64,000 nt of DNA from Glycomyces fuscus (lineage in GTDB: Bacteria > Actinomycetota > Actinomycetes > Streptosporangiales > Streptosporangiaceae): contig NYMS01000058.1 of NCBI GenBank assembly GCA_002529455.1, positions 124,001-188,000 on the forward strand. The letters are read 5' to 3'. Below the pieces are notes generated by a model. The model was given only the letters and a program-made list of their open reading frames with translations. It was not told the origin of the DNA and searched no databases. Below, in pieces: positions 29,211-37,275 of the stretch; within the stretch, counting starts at the first letter, position 1; every line of letters starts with the position of its first letter. The translations under genes were made by a program, and so were the position numbers.

Positions 29211-31697
29211 TCACATTCCTTCTGTAATGCGCATAGAGCCTTTCATTGCCTCCGCAAAGCTATCGAAATGTGATTCCATGTCGGAATCTTCCGAGGGGAT
29301 AGGGACATCTTGATCCTTCACCTCTTTCCACGTTTCATCCCTAAGAGGGCGAGCCGCGTCGCCCTCCAAGCCCCACCCCCTCCAATCCCTAATGAAGTCT
29401 CCATTTTCGTCAATCATTTCATGCGGAATGTTCGGAACATCTTGGCCTGTACTATCTACACCACCCTCCTTGGTTGAGTCATGGAAAGCCTCAAGGGCAG
29501 TGTCCCTGAGGGTTGCATCAAGCGCGTATGAAATATTGTTATACATCTGCTCTTCACTTGGTGGAGTGATATCAGAATCCAAAGTTTCTTCTGTGAACAT
29601 CGTCTTGAGAAAAATTTTGACTGGCTCGGCAACGCGGGCATCAGGAATCCCCGCCGCTATCATGTCGACAGCATAACCCATAGAAACATTATGTTTCAGA
29701 ATTGCATCATTATGCCCATCAAAACGAGCATCCACGGCATCAGCCATACCAAAGCCCACCGAGTTCCACAAGAGCCCGGCCGCCCTTGCTGATTCTTGAT
29801 TGGCCGCTACATCAGGGTTGGTAAAGTATTCGTACAAACTATCATGCGTGTAATTTTCGGCAGCTTCGAACATGCGACCCATGGCCTCCCCGTCACCTGC
29901 GATCAAGCTTGTGAATGCAGTGCGGTCAGTGAGGCCTATCGACAGCCCTTGCCCTGCGCTGTAACCAGTCTCCACCTCGCCATTGGCGGCTTGGCCGCCA
30001 TCCATGACGACAACATCAGCGAATTCGTCAATATATGTTTCGAATATTCCAGCAAAACTATCCGATATCTCCGGGTTCAGGAGTCCCATCGGCGCATTTC
30101 TCCAGGTGAACTCCTCTCCGTCCGGACCCTCGCCCACCACGTCGTACTCGGTGCTACTGAGCTTTTCCTGGGCATCCGGATCGGTGATGATGTTGATCAG
30201 GCCCTCGAATGCCCGGTCAGCTCGCTCCTTGATCGTGTCGTCGCCTGAACCACCGTCTTCGGCGATCCAGTCCGTCAGTCCCCTGACTGCTTCACCCCCG
30301 TGGTCCCAGTCATGGCTGAACAGGGCAGCTACCAACGCCGCTTCGTCAGTCCCGGCCTGGCTTCCAGGACCGACGAACTCCACGGGGTGCCGGTAGCTCT
30401 CTCCGTCCGGGTACTCACCGGTCAGGATGGTGTAGTTGGCGTCCGTGTTCTGCGTGGCGAACTCCAGCATGGTTCGCAGGGTCTCCTCCGCGGCTCCCCC
30501 GGTGTCCGTGCTCTCAACGGCGCCCGCGACGGTACCGATCGCATGAGCTGACAGTTCCGTGCCGCCCTGGAGCGGATGACCGGTCTCCTCCTTCGCCGTC
30601 TGGTTGGCGCTCTCGAACATCTCCGTCAGAGACTCGAAGTCCCGTGCCCAGTCAGGCGAGTAACCGTTGCTCAACTCCGACGTGGGACTGTGCATCCTCG
30701 GACCCTCGATCGTGTCCCTGACGACCTCGGGCAGATTCTCATAGGCGCCGCCCATGCGCTCGTCGGAGGCGGCGAGGACGGAACCACCGATCACGGCCAA
30801 CAACTGGTCCCGCTGTTCCTGTGACAGGTGCTCGCTGCCACGAATGGCCTCGATCGAGTCGAAGAACTCGTGCTCCTGCGCGTCAAGGTTGGAACCCGAG
30901 GTTGTCCCCTGGCCGCTTGACTCAGACGCGTCCGCGTCATTCAGGTGAGCGTTCAGATCGTTCAGGATCTCCAACTCACGTTCGGTGAACTGGCCACCGC
31001 TCTCCTGTTTGCGCGCGACATATGACATGAAGGCGTTCATCAGTGCGAGGTTCTCGTCAAGCCGCTCCAGAGCAGCCTCGTCGCCTTCTGCGGCGAGCTG
31101 GATAGTCTCGCCTATCTCGGAACCGTCCATGCCGGGTGGGACCGCGAAGTAGTCCTCGTCCCCCGTTACGACATACAGAATCCCGCCGGGAACATCGCCC
31201 AGATGACCCGCTTCGGTGAGGGTGCGGATGTGCTCAGGGGTCGGCCCGTCCGCCAGCATGTCTGAAACTACTGCGGCCTGCTCCTCCAGAGAGGCCCACG
31301 CCTCGTCAGCCTGCGGCTGGTATTTGTCGACCGAGGCCTGCTTCTCGGAGTCGGTCTCCGCTCCGGCTATGTCATGCCTGAAGTTCTCTTCGATCTCATC
31401 GGTCCGGTTGTTGTAGTTCTGCACTGCCACGCGATAGGTCGAGACAACTCCCACAGCGTGAATACAGGCTGCCAGGGCGCTGCTCCAGGCCTCTTCGTTC
31501 TCCTCCACCGCCGCCATAATGTCCTCAGACACCAACTCGGAGAACTCCGTCGCGGTCGTGTTGGCCACGGCGTTGTAGGTGGCGGATTTCCCGCAGATGT
31601 TCGAGTACATTTCGTCGAACCTCTGCTGTTGGCTCTGTAGCAGATGGAAGCTGACGTCACACTCTTTGATGGAGATCTGGTAGCTTTCGTCGGCCAT
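29211..31697 (-). CDS. Large ESX/T7SS-associated-like protein (possible polymorphic effector)
   Basis: An 828-aa acidic protein without signal peptide. The first ~130 residues are helical with heptad-like spacing (SFHLLQSQQQRFDEMYSN, EENEEAWSSALAACIHAVGV), like the N-terminal segment of type VII-secreted WXG/LXG proteins. The middle holds helical repeats (ELEILNDLNAHLND, LSQEQRDQLLAVIGGSVLAA); I recall similar actinomycete proteins annotated as TPR-region proteins. No nuclease or toxin motif recognised. It follows a WXG100-sized gene by 36 bases and precedes a lipoprotein by three. The last ~300 codons are AT-rich, the first part GC-rich, suggesting exchange of the C-terminal part. ATG 31697 chosen for GGAAGA eight bases upstream. 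Confidence 0.65.
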   Translation of the reverse strand: MADESYQISIKECDVSFHLLQSQQQRFDEMYSNICGKSATYNAVANTTATEFSELVSEDIMAAVEENEEAWSSALAACIHAVGVVSTYRVAVQNYNNRTDEIEENFRHDIAGAETDSEKQASVDKYQPQADEAWASLEEQAAVVSDMLADGPTPEHIRTLTEAGHLGDVPGGILYVVTGDEDYFAVPPGMDGSEIGETIQLAAEGDEAALERLDENLALMNAFMSYVARKQESGGQFTERELEILNDLNAHLNDADASESSGQGTTSGSNLDAQEHEFFDSIEAIRGSEHLSQEQRDQLLAVIGGSVLAASDERMGGAYENLPEVVRDTIEGPRMHSPTSELSNGYSPDWARDFESLTEMFESANQTAKEETGHPLQGGTELSAHAIGTVAGAVESTDTGGAAEETLRTMLEFATQNTDANYTILTGEYPDGESYRHPVEFVGPGSQAGTDEAALVAALFSHDWDHGGEAVRGLTDWIAEDGGSGDDTIKERADRAFEGLINIITDPDAQEKLSSTEYDVVGEGPDGEEFTWRNAPMGLLNPEISDSFAGIFETYIDEFADVVVMDGGQAANGEVETGYSAGQGLSIGLTDRTAFTSLIAGDGEAMGRMFEAAENYTHDSLYEYFTNPDVAANQESARAAGLLWNSVGFGMADAVDARFDGHNDAILKHNVSMGYAVDMIAAGIPDARVAEPVKIFLKTMFTEETLDSDITPPSEEQMYNNISYALDATLRDTALEAFHDSTKEGGVDSTGQDVPNIPHEMIDENGDFIRDWRGWGLEGDAARPLRDETWKEVKDQDVPIPSEDSDMESHFDSFAEAMKGSMRITEGM

Positions 31698-31733
31698 GGA
31701 CGCGTCTTCCAATTATGGTGGGGGAGGGGAAAC

Positions 31734-32072
31734 CTAGAACTGCTGTGCGTTGACCGCGCGTCCGAGGATGGGGGAACTCGACGTCGAGCGGTATTCCCAT
31801 GCGGACTCACTGTCGGTCCGCTCGCCCTCCGAAGCCGCCGCCTGGATGTTCGTGGCGAGGGTCCGAGCATGTCCCTGAACATCCTGCATGTGCGTCTCCT
31901 GCTGGGTTCCGAAGGAACCCCATCCCGTCACACCCGGCGCATGGGCCATGGTCGTCTCGACGTCTTCCACGGCTTCGGTCCAGTCATCGGCGAGATCGCG
32001 GAGTCTGGAGGCGGCGGTGAGGGATGCGTCTCCTCCCGTGTAGGCCTCAGTAGCGTTCATACCGACTGCCAT
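31734..32072 (-). CDS. WXG100-sized ESX-like small protein
   Basis: A 112-aa protein without signal peptide: MAVGMNATEAYTGGDASLTA, then a helix (AASRLRDLADDWTEAVEDVE), a turn APGVTGWGSFG and a second helix (ETHMQDVQGHARTLATNIQA), the helix-turn-helix build of type VII secretion substrates. The turn has GWG rather than a strict W-x-G. AGGAGG lies six bases before the ATG. First gene of the operon 32072 to 27714. No ESX core (EccC and others) is in the window. Confidence 0.65.
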   Translation of the reverse strand: MAVGMNATEAYTGGDASLTAASRLRDLADDWTEAVEDVETTMAHAPGVTGWGSFGTQQETHMQDVQGHARTLATNIQAAASEGERTDSESAWEYRSTSSSPILGRAVNAQQF

Positions 32073-32114
32073 GTTTCCTCCTGAGCTTCTCTCTGCATTG
32101 ACCTCGCATGCAGC

Positions 32115-32143
32115 GGGCCAACGGTCTCGGATGTCGTTGGCCC
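32115..32143 (-). promoter_or_regulatory. Inverted repeat upstream of the ESX-like operon
   Basis: Arms GGGCCAACG and CGTTGGCCC, nine bp perfect, with 11 bases between, 42 bases upstream of the ATG at 32072. It could be an operator or a leader hairpin. The rest of 32073-32535 holds no gene that I can support. Confidence 0.5.
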
Positions 32144-32535
32144 TGCCATGGTCGGCACTGTCTACGTGCACACCCGAGCGGAAACGATGGGTAATTTCCC
32201 GAATGCCGGATGTCGACGACACTCTAGCTTTCCGAGGGCAGGCTGAGACGCGCGAACGCCCAGGAGAAGCAGAACGACCGTGGCCGCATCCGGACAGTTC
32301 TTGTGAATACGACCGGTAGACCCACGGGTCGCCATGGTCTGCGGCGATTGACTGAGCCGCTGGGCGGGGAGCGCCGCGTTTCCCTCCGCGCGGCGGAGGC
32401 AATGCCGAGCACCCGATCACGGCCCGATCCGGACAAGGGTCGGCCGTCCGCACGGGAGACTAGGCTGGCCGGGACCCCCGTGCGGACGCGGCACGCCCCC
32501 TCCCGCACGCCGACAGCGGTGCGGAAAGCAGGGCG

Positions 32536-32928
32536 CGCAGTGGCCGAAACGACCAGTCCCTCCAGGATGCCGTCATCGACGAGTCCGCGTTTCACCGAGT
32601 TCTGGGAGGCAACCATGTCATGTTGGAACAACTGCAACATCTGCTGCACATGACACAAATGCCTCACATAGATGTGCAAGTACTTCCGCTGAACCAGGGA
32701 ACACATGCAGGGTTCACGGCTCCGTTCATCATTCTTGACTTCCCCAGTGCACTGGACATGCCCATCGTCTGTGTGGAGACCCTGGCAGACGCCTTTTACC
32801 TCCAAGAACCTGAAGACGTAGGGCTGTACAACGCGACCTTTGAGGACCTGCAGGACTCGGCTTTCAGCTCCGCTGAATCAGCCGAGTACATCGCTGAAAG
32901 AATCACATCTCTGGAAGAATCGGCATGA
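32536..32928 (+). pseudogene. 5'-truncated XRE/DUF5753 regulator
   Basis: The frame reads QSLQDAVIDESAFHRVLGG, then MLEQLQHLLHMTQMPHIDVQ, VLPLNQGTHAGFTAPFIILD and ends AEYIAERITSLEESA: the C-terminal half of the DUF5753 domain of actinomycete XRE-type regulators. The helix-turn-helix and the first half of DUF5753 are missing; an in-frame stop lies at 32461 with unrelated sequence before the match. The stop overlaps the next start as ATGA, the usual coupling of these regulators to a DUF397 gene. Confidence 0.75.
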
Positions 32929-33177
32929 GAGCCCCCGAACTGAACTTCTACAAGAGCAGCTACAGCGGGCATGAGGTCAACTGTGTCGAAGTCGCCCACG
33001 TCCTCACAGACTTCCGGAAGAGCACATACAGCGGGCAAAGTTGGACTGCGTGGAGGTCGGTGACTTCCCCTGCGGCGCCGTCATCCGCGACTCCAAGCAC
33101 CCAGACGCCGGGCACCTCCCCTTCCCCGCCCCCGAGTGGACCACCTTCCTCAACGCCGCTCGCGGCCGGAAGCTGTA
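32925..33177 (+). pseudogene. DUF397 gene, internally deleted and frameshifted
   Basis: The frame starts ELNFYKSSYSGHEVNCVEVA, then repeats a second DUF397 start, FRKSTYSGQ, at about 33011. There a one-base loss near 33040 shifts the frame; in the new frame it reads LDCVEVGDFPCGAVIRDSKH and PDAGHLPFPAPEWTTFLNAA to a stop at 33177. It therefore looks like two tandem DUF397 genes fused by deletion, then frameshifted. In intact form these small proteins partner the DUF5753 regulator. Confidence 0.72.
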
Positions 33178-33232
33178 GGTACCCCGTCCTCCCCGCCGCC
33201 CCTGACCCGCAAGGCGTAACACAGGCACGCAG

Positions 33233-33265
33233 ACACCCGGAAGCCCGCCCCGGGCCTCCGGGTGT
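33233..33265. terminator. Bidirectional terminator hairpin
   Basis: Outer arms ACACCCGGA/TCCGGGTGT with a further GCCCG/CGGGC-type inner pairing, between the converging DUF397 remnant and the channel gene. Confidence 0.65.
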
Positions 33266-33269
33266 TCCG

Positions 33270-34262
33270 CTACACGGGTGAGGGTGGCGGGGGCTGCGCC
33301 GTGTCCCCGTTCACGTGCCTGACGGGCTCGGCCGGTTCCCCGGGTTGAACCGTCGGGACGGCCCGGGCTGTATGGGCCGTCCCGGCCGTCTGAACGCTTC
33401 CCGGAAGGCCGTCGACGCCCGGGGCCGCGTCCCGCTCGCGCAGCATGCGGTCCAGCCGCTCGACCTGCCGCCCCAGTTCCACCAGACGGGCCATGACCGC
33501 CTCGTGCTGGACCTCCTCCAGTTCCTGGTCCTCGGCCCAGCGGACCTCGCTGATCTCCTGCTCCAGGGACGTGACGATCACCGCGATGACCAGGTTCAGC
33601 ATGATGAACGCCGTCAGCACGATGTAGAGCACGAAGAAGACCCAGGCCGTCGGGTGCTCCGCCAGCACCGCGTCCGAGACGTCCGGCCAGCCCTCCGTCG
33701 TCATCAGCAGGAACATCGTGTACAGGGACGTGCCCAGGTTGCCGAAGAACTCCGGCACGTCGTCACCGAAGAGCTGGTGGGCGATGATCGCCGAGGTGTA
33801 GATGACCACCAGGAGCAGGCCGATCACCGTCCCCATCCCCGGCACGGCCTTGAACAGCGCGGTGATGATCTGCCGCATCTGGGGGACGGCGGTGATCACC
33901 CGCAGGATCCGCAGCACCCGCAGGATGCGGAGCACGGCGAACGGACCGGTGGCCGGGATCACCGAGATCACCACCACCAGGAAGTCGAACCAGTTCCAGC
34001 CGTCCCGGAAGAACCCTCCCCGCCAGGCGTGGATCTTGAGGGCCATCTCGACGACGAACACACCGACGATGACGTACTCGACGGCCACCAAATACGGAAG
34101 GGCGGAACCCCCATAAGTCATCCAACCCAAAATCACGGCATTGACCAGAATCACCGCGAGCATGATGTTGGAGAACCAGCGGCTCTCCACAAGCCTGGTG
34201 ATCTGAGCACGCCGCAATGCCGCCTCCTCCTCTGGAATTCCACTTCCGAGCGATTCGGACAT
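33270..34262 (-). CDS. Single-domain voltage-gated (sodium-type) ion channel
   Basis: A 330-aa six-helix channel of the NaChBac/BacNav class, acting as a tetramer in the membrane. Visible parts are S1 (SNIMLAVILVNAVILGW), S2-S3 (YVIVGVFVVEMALKIHAW, WNWFDFLVVVISV), an S4 with Arg at every third place (VLRILRVLRILRVI), S5, the pore with selectivity filter TTEGWPD, S6 (LYIVLTAFIMLNLVIAVIV) and a long cytoplasmic helix (about 240-285, coiled-coil-like, EDQELEEVQHEAVMARLVEL), then a Pro-rich tail. The Glu and Trp of the T-x-E-x-W filter are kept. ATG 34262 places a short cytoplasmic N-terminus before S1. Selectivity for Na+ or Ca2+ cannot be told. Confidence 0.87.
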   Translation of the reverse strand: MSESLGSGIPEEEAALRRAQITRLVESRWFSNIMLAVILVNAVILGWMTYGGSALPYLVAVEYVIVGVFVVEMALKIHAWRGGFFRDGWNWFDFLVVVISVIPATGPFAVLRILRVLRILRVITAVPQMRQIITALFKAVPGMGTVIGLLLVVIYTSAIIAHQLFGDDVPEFFGNLGTSLYTMFLLMTTEGWPDVSDAVLAEHPTAWVFFVLYIVLTAFIMLNLVIAVIVTSLEQEISEVRWAEDQELEEVQHEAVMARLVELGRQVERLDRMLRERDAAPGVDGLPGSVQTAGTAHTARAVPTVQPGEPAEPVRHVNGDTAQPPPPSPV

Positions 34263-34706
34263 GGAGCACCAAATATATCCAAGCGGACTCAACTCCTGTA
34301 CAGCACACCTGTTTTCGGCCGGATACGCGCACCTTCGCGCTCGCACCCGCCGAAACCGCCTCGCCCGGCACCCGCACTCCTCCGAAGACGCACCCCGCTG
34401 GGACCGACGATCGCCCAGAAGGCACCGGAGGGGGAAATGTCGGGTGCCGTATCCCACACTCCGACTTTCGGTCCGAACAATGACCGGAGACGGCGAGCCC
34501 GGAAACGCCGTGCCCGTCGGGAGCGCTCCGTCCGGGCGGGAGGGCCCCTCCCGGCGAGGAGGACGCGGGGGACGTCGGCGGGCGGGCGGTGGTTCGGGAG
34601 GCTCCGCGCGGCACTGGTATGTTCGCTGCTGGCCACGGCAGGAAGCCCGACACCGTTACGAGCCCGAGCCGTCGACAGCGCCAGCGCCCGCGACACAGGA
34701 AGAGAC
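34263..34706. other. Divergent intergenic region, channel gene to tdk
   Basis: No gene seen. Holds the first copy of a 16-base direct repeat (34404-34419) whose partner lies after tdk. AT-rich segment at 34262-34310 probably carries the channel promoter. Confidence 0.35.
34404..34419 (+). repeat. 16-base direct repeat, copy 1 (before tdk)
   Basis: CCGACGATCGCCCAGA, identical at 35279-35294. The two copies flank the tdk gene at about 300 and 20 bases. Confidence 0.6.
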
Positions 34707-35258
34707 ATGGCGGAGCTGAAGTACTTCACAGGTTCGATGAACTCGGGCAAGAGCACGATGGCGCTCCAGGAGCACCACTCACGCGGTGGCGAAGGGGTGC
34801 TCTACACGAAGCAGGACCGCGCCGGAGCGGGCATCATCTCGTCCCGTCTGGGCCTGGAGTCCCCCGCGGTCGAGGTGGGCGACGACCTGGACCTGTACGA
34901 CGACGTCGCCGACCGCAAGGCCCCCTACGTCATCTGCGACGAGGCCCAGTTCCTGTCCTACAAGCAGGTGGGGCAGCTCGCGGGCGTGGTGGACGGCATG
35001 CGGATCGACGTGTACTGCTACGGGATCCTCACCGACTTCCAGGGGCAGCTGTTCCCCGGCTCGAAGCGCCTGGTGGAACTCGCGGACAAGATCGAGGTCC
35101 TGCCCGTGTCCGCGCGCTGCTGGTGCGGCGGCCGCGCCACCCACAACGCGCGCGTGGTGGACGGGGTCATGGTCTACGAGGGCGAGCAGGTGCACATCGG
35201 CGGCAACGAGTCGTACGCGACCCTGTGCCGCCACCACTTCATGGCCGGGGTCGCCTGA
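34707..35258 (+). CDS. tdk: Thymidine kinase (type II)
   Basis: Phosphorylates thymidine in pyrimidine salvage. A 183-aa cytosolic protein with P-loop TGSMNSGKST, the DEAQFL Walker-B-type motif with the catalytic Glu, the lasso region around VYCYGILTDFQGQLFPGS, and zinc-binding Cys/His groups CWCGG and LCRHH. ATG 34707 with AGGAAGAGAC before it. Monocistronic; length near the lower end for the family. Confidence 0.95.
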   Translation: MAELKYFTGSMNSGKSTMALQEHHSRGGEGVLYTKQDRAGAGIISSRLGLESPAVEVGDDLDLYDDVADRKAPYVICDEAQFLSYKQVGQLAGVVDGMRIDVYCYGILTDFQGQLFPGSKRLVELADKIEVLPVSARCWCGGRATHNARVVDGVMVYEGEQVHIGGNESYATLCRHHFMAGVA

Positions 35259-35278
35259 CCGGCCCACAACCGTGGAAG

Positions 35279-35294
35279 CCGACGATCGCCCAGA
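35279..35294 (+). repeat. 16-base direct repeat, copy 2 (after tdk)
   Basis: Identical to 34404-34419. Confidence 0.6.
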
Positions 35295-35341
35295 GGGCGT
35301 GGCCGCAGGAAAGCGGATGCGGTGGGCTCCGCTCTACAACC

Positions 35342-36100
35342 TCACTCCGGGATCATGGTGCCGAGGTCGTTGTCCAAACGGGTCTCCAATTTCATCACTT
35401 CGTGTGAGAACTCCGCTACCGAAGCACCATCCTCGGAAATCAGGTTCACCATGAATATTCCACTTCTCTTCCTGGCAACCACGGTGTAGAAGTTTCCCTC
35501 TCCACTCTCCGGAACGCCGTAGAAGTAGTGGCCTTCGTCAACCATGGGGTAGGAACCGCTGTCCTCGATGGCGAGCCCAGAGGATTCGATTTCTTCGACC
35601 CAAGCCCTCAGATCTGCCTGAGCCAATTCATCTCGACTGCCTTCAGGAGAGTAAATGACGGCGCGGTAGGAGAATTCAAATTCCCAAGGGACCGCATACG
35701 TCGAGTCGGGCCGGACGATCCCACCACACGAGCCCGTTCGGACCAGGTCGTCCTCTGCTGGGGGACCACCGTCGATGGACTCGTCCTTCGGTTCCTCGGA
35801 CCCGGAGGTCAGGCTGAGTTGGATCGCGGAGATTGAATCGACGATCTCGCAGAGATCAAACCTGTCTCCCAGGAACTCCTCTCGTGGGGCAGTCGGCTGA
35901 GCAGCAACGGAACCGGCACCAGACGAGGTTTGTTCCTCCGGGCCGAACCCTGATGTCAGAGTAGAGATGAATGTCCCGAGTACAGCGACGACGACTCCGA
36001 AGACCCCGAAGGCCGCCAGGGTTCCGCATCCGAAAACCGCTGCGGCGGCCTTCCACCCGTGCAGTCCCTGCTTCCTGGGTGGTGCCTTCTCGTCAACCAC
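35342..36100 (-). CDS. Hypothetical membrane-anchored protein of the secretion cluster
   Basis: A 252-aa protein with one membrane segment near the N-terminus (WKAAAAVFGCGTLAAFGVFG plus following hydrophobic residues) and an extracytoplasmic domain with paired Cys (DLCEIVDS, GSCGGIV). No family recognised. GTG 36100 is chosen because AGGA precedes it and because it overlaps the end of the wall-hydrolase gene by eight bases, which ties it to the same operon. Clearly less GC-rich than the neighbouring transfer genes, so possibly a later addition. Confidence 0.65.
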   Translation of the reverse strand: MVDEKAPPRKQGLHGWKAAAAVFGCGTLAAFGVFGVVVAVLGTFISTLTSGFGPEEQTSSGAGSVAAQPTAPREEFLGDRFDLCEIVDSISAIQLSLTSGSEEPKDESIDGGPPAEDDLVRTGSCGGIVRPDSTYAVPWEFEFSYRAVIYSPEGSRDELAQADLRAWVEEIESSGLAIEDSGSYPMVDEGHYFYGVPESGEGNFYTVVARKRSGIFMVNLISEDGASVAEFSHEVMKLETRLDNDLGTMIPE

Positions 36101-37271
36101 GACTGTCCTGTGCCTCCAACTGGGCCCGCACGTCCGGGTGCTCCAGCGGACGGGTGAAACCCACGATGTCCGCACGATTGGGGTCATCGTACTCGCGCAC
36201 CGCGATCGGTCCACAGTTGGTGCACCAGGCCTCGACCATCAGCCCGTCGCCGATCACCATTCCCACGTGCCCCGGGCCGGCGGGTTCCCCCGACCGGCTC
36301 ACGTCGAAGAACACCAGGTCTCCGGGCTGCTCCTCCCCCGGTGAGACCTCGGGGCCGAAACCCCACTGGTCCTGGGAAATGCGCGGAATGGTGGCGCCGA
36401 TGCTCTCGTAGGCCTTCTGCATCAGACCGGAGCAGTCGAATCCGGTGGGGCCAACGCCACCCCAGATGTAGGGCTTTCCGCGCTGGGCCAGGGCCCAGTC
36501 GACCACGGCCTGGGTGAGCTCGTCGGGAGCGCTGCCGATCGGGGCGCCCTGTGCGTCCAACTGGCAGGCGACCGCGGTCTCGATGGAACCGGAGGTGTCG
36601 TACCCCCCCTCCGCGTACTGCTGCGCCCACTCCATCACGTCGTCCACGTACCACCAGGCGTGGTTGTAGCCGTAGATGGCCTGCCGGACGTCCTCCTTCA
36701 GACCGTGGGCGATGAGGTAGTCGGCGGCGGCCGGGATCGCGTCGGCGGGGTCGTAGACGCTGACGATCCCGTCACCGTTCCCGTCGACGCCGTACCCCTG
36801 CTCCGGGCGCTCGTCCACGGGCTGCACGGGCTCGCCGCCCCAGCTGTTGCCCGCCGCGGAGCCGTCCAGGGAGCCGAACTGCATGGGTCCGGCCGCGCCC
36901 CAGTCGTTGTGCCCCTCGGTGATCCCCGGGCCCTCCCAGCGCCCGTGGTGGGACTCCACCTGGCCCACACCCGCCAGGATGTTCCACGGGATCCCGCGGT
37001 CCTCGCCGACCTCCCTGTAGATCTCCAGGTAGTTCTCGGGGATGGAGTCCATGGCGTAGCCGCTCGCGTCCGGCTGCTCGGCGTCCGAGTCGGGGCCGCA
37101 GACCAGGCCGTTCGCCATCATGGAGCCGATCTGCTGGGTGGTGTTGGTGAGCACGGGGATCACCAGCATCGCGAACATGGTCATCAGGGCGACCGTGACG
37201 GCGACGGCGGCGCCGAACCACAGGCCCGCGGCCCCCCCGTCGGGGGACCTGCGGGAGAAAAGGGAGATCAC
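36093..37271 (-). CDS. Lytic transglycosylase-NlpC/P60 wall hydrolase (TcpG-like)
   Basis: A 392-aa peptidoglycan hydrolase that would open the wall for a secretion channel. One membrane segment (VAVTVALMTMFAMLVIPV) is followed by a transglycosylase-like domain with the catalytic Glu in AGVGQVESHHG (about 95-240), and an NlpC/P60 domain (about 260-370) with Cys in GFDCSGLMQ and His in GPGHVGMVIG. The same two-domain build is known from Gram-positive conjugation systems (Tn916 Orf14, TcpG). GTG 37271, four bases after the NTF2-like gene and behind GAGGAG, shows tight coupling. Confidence 0.9.
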   Translation of the reverse strand: MISLFSRRSPDGGAAGLWFGAAVAVTVALMTMFAMLVIPVLTNTTQQIGSMMANGLVCGPDSDAEQPDASGYAMDSIPENYLEIYREVGEDRGIPWNILAGVGQVESHHGRWEGPGITEGHNDWGAAGPMQFGSLDGSAAGNSWGGEPVQPVDERPEQGYGVDGNGDGIVSVYDPADAIPAAADYLIAHGLKEDVRQAIYGYNHAWWYVDDVMEWAQQYAEGGYDTSGSIETAVACQLDAQGAPIGSAPDELTQAVVDWALAQRGKPYIWGGVGPTGFDCSGLMQKAYESIGATIPRISQDQWGFGPEVSPGEEQPGDLVFFDVSRSGEPAGPGHVGMVIGDGLMVEAWCTNCGPIAVREYDDPNRADIVGFTRPLEHPDVRAQLEAQDSRG

Positions 37272-37275
37272 GGGG

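Noticed and set aside
29211-31697. Nuclease, ADP-ribosyltransferase or deaminase toxin domain in the large ESX-like protein
   Set aside because: I looked for HNH, RES, GHH, Tox-REase and ART-type motifs in the C-terminal ~300 residues and saw none; the effector role stays an inference from context and composition.
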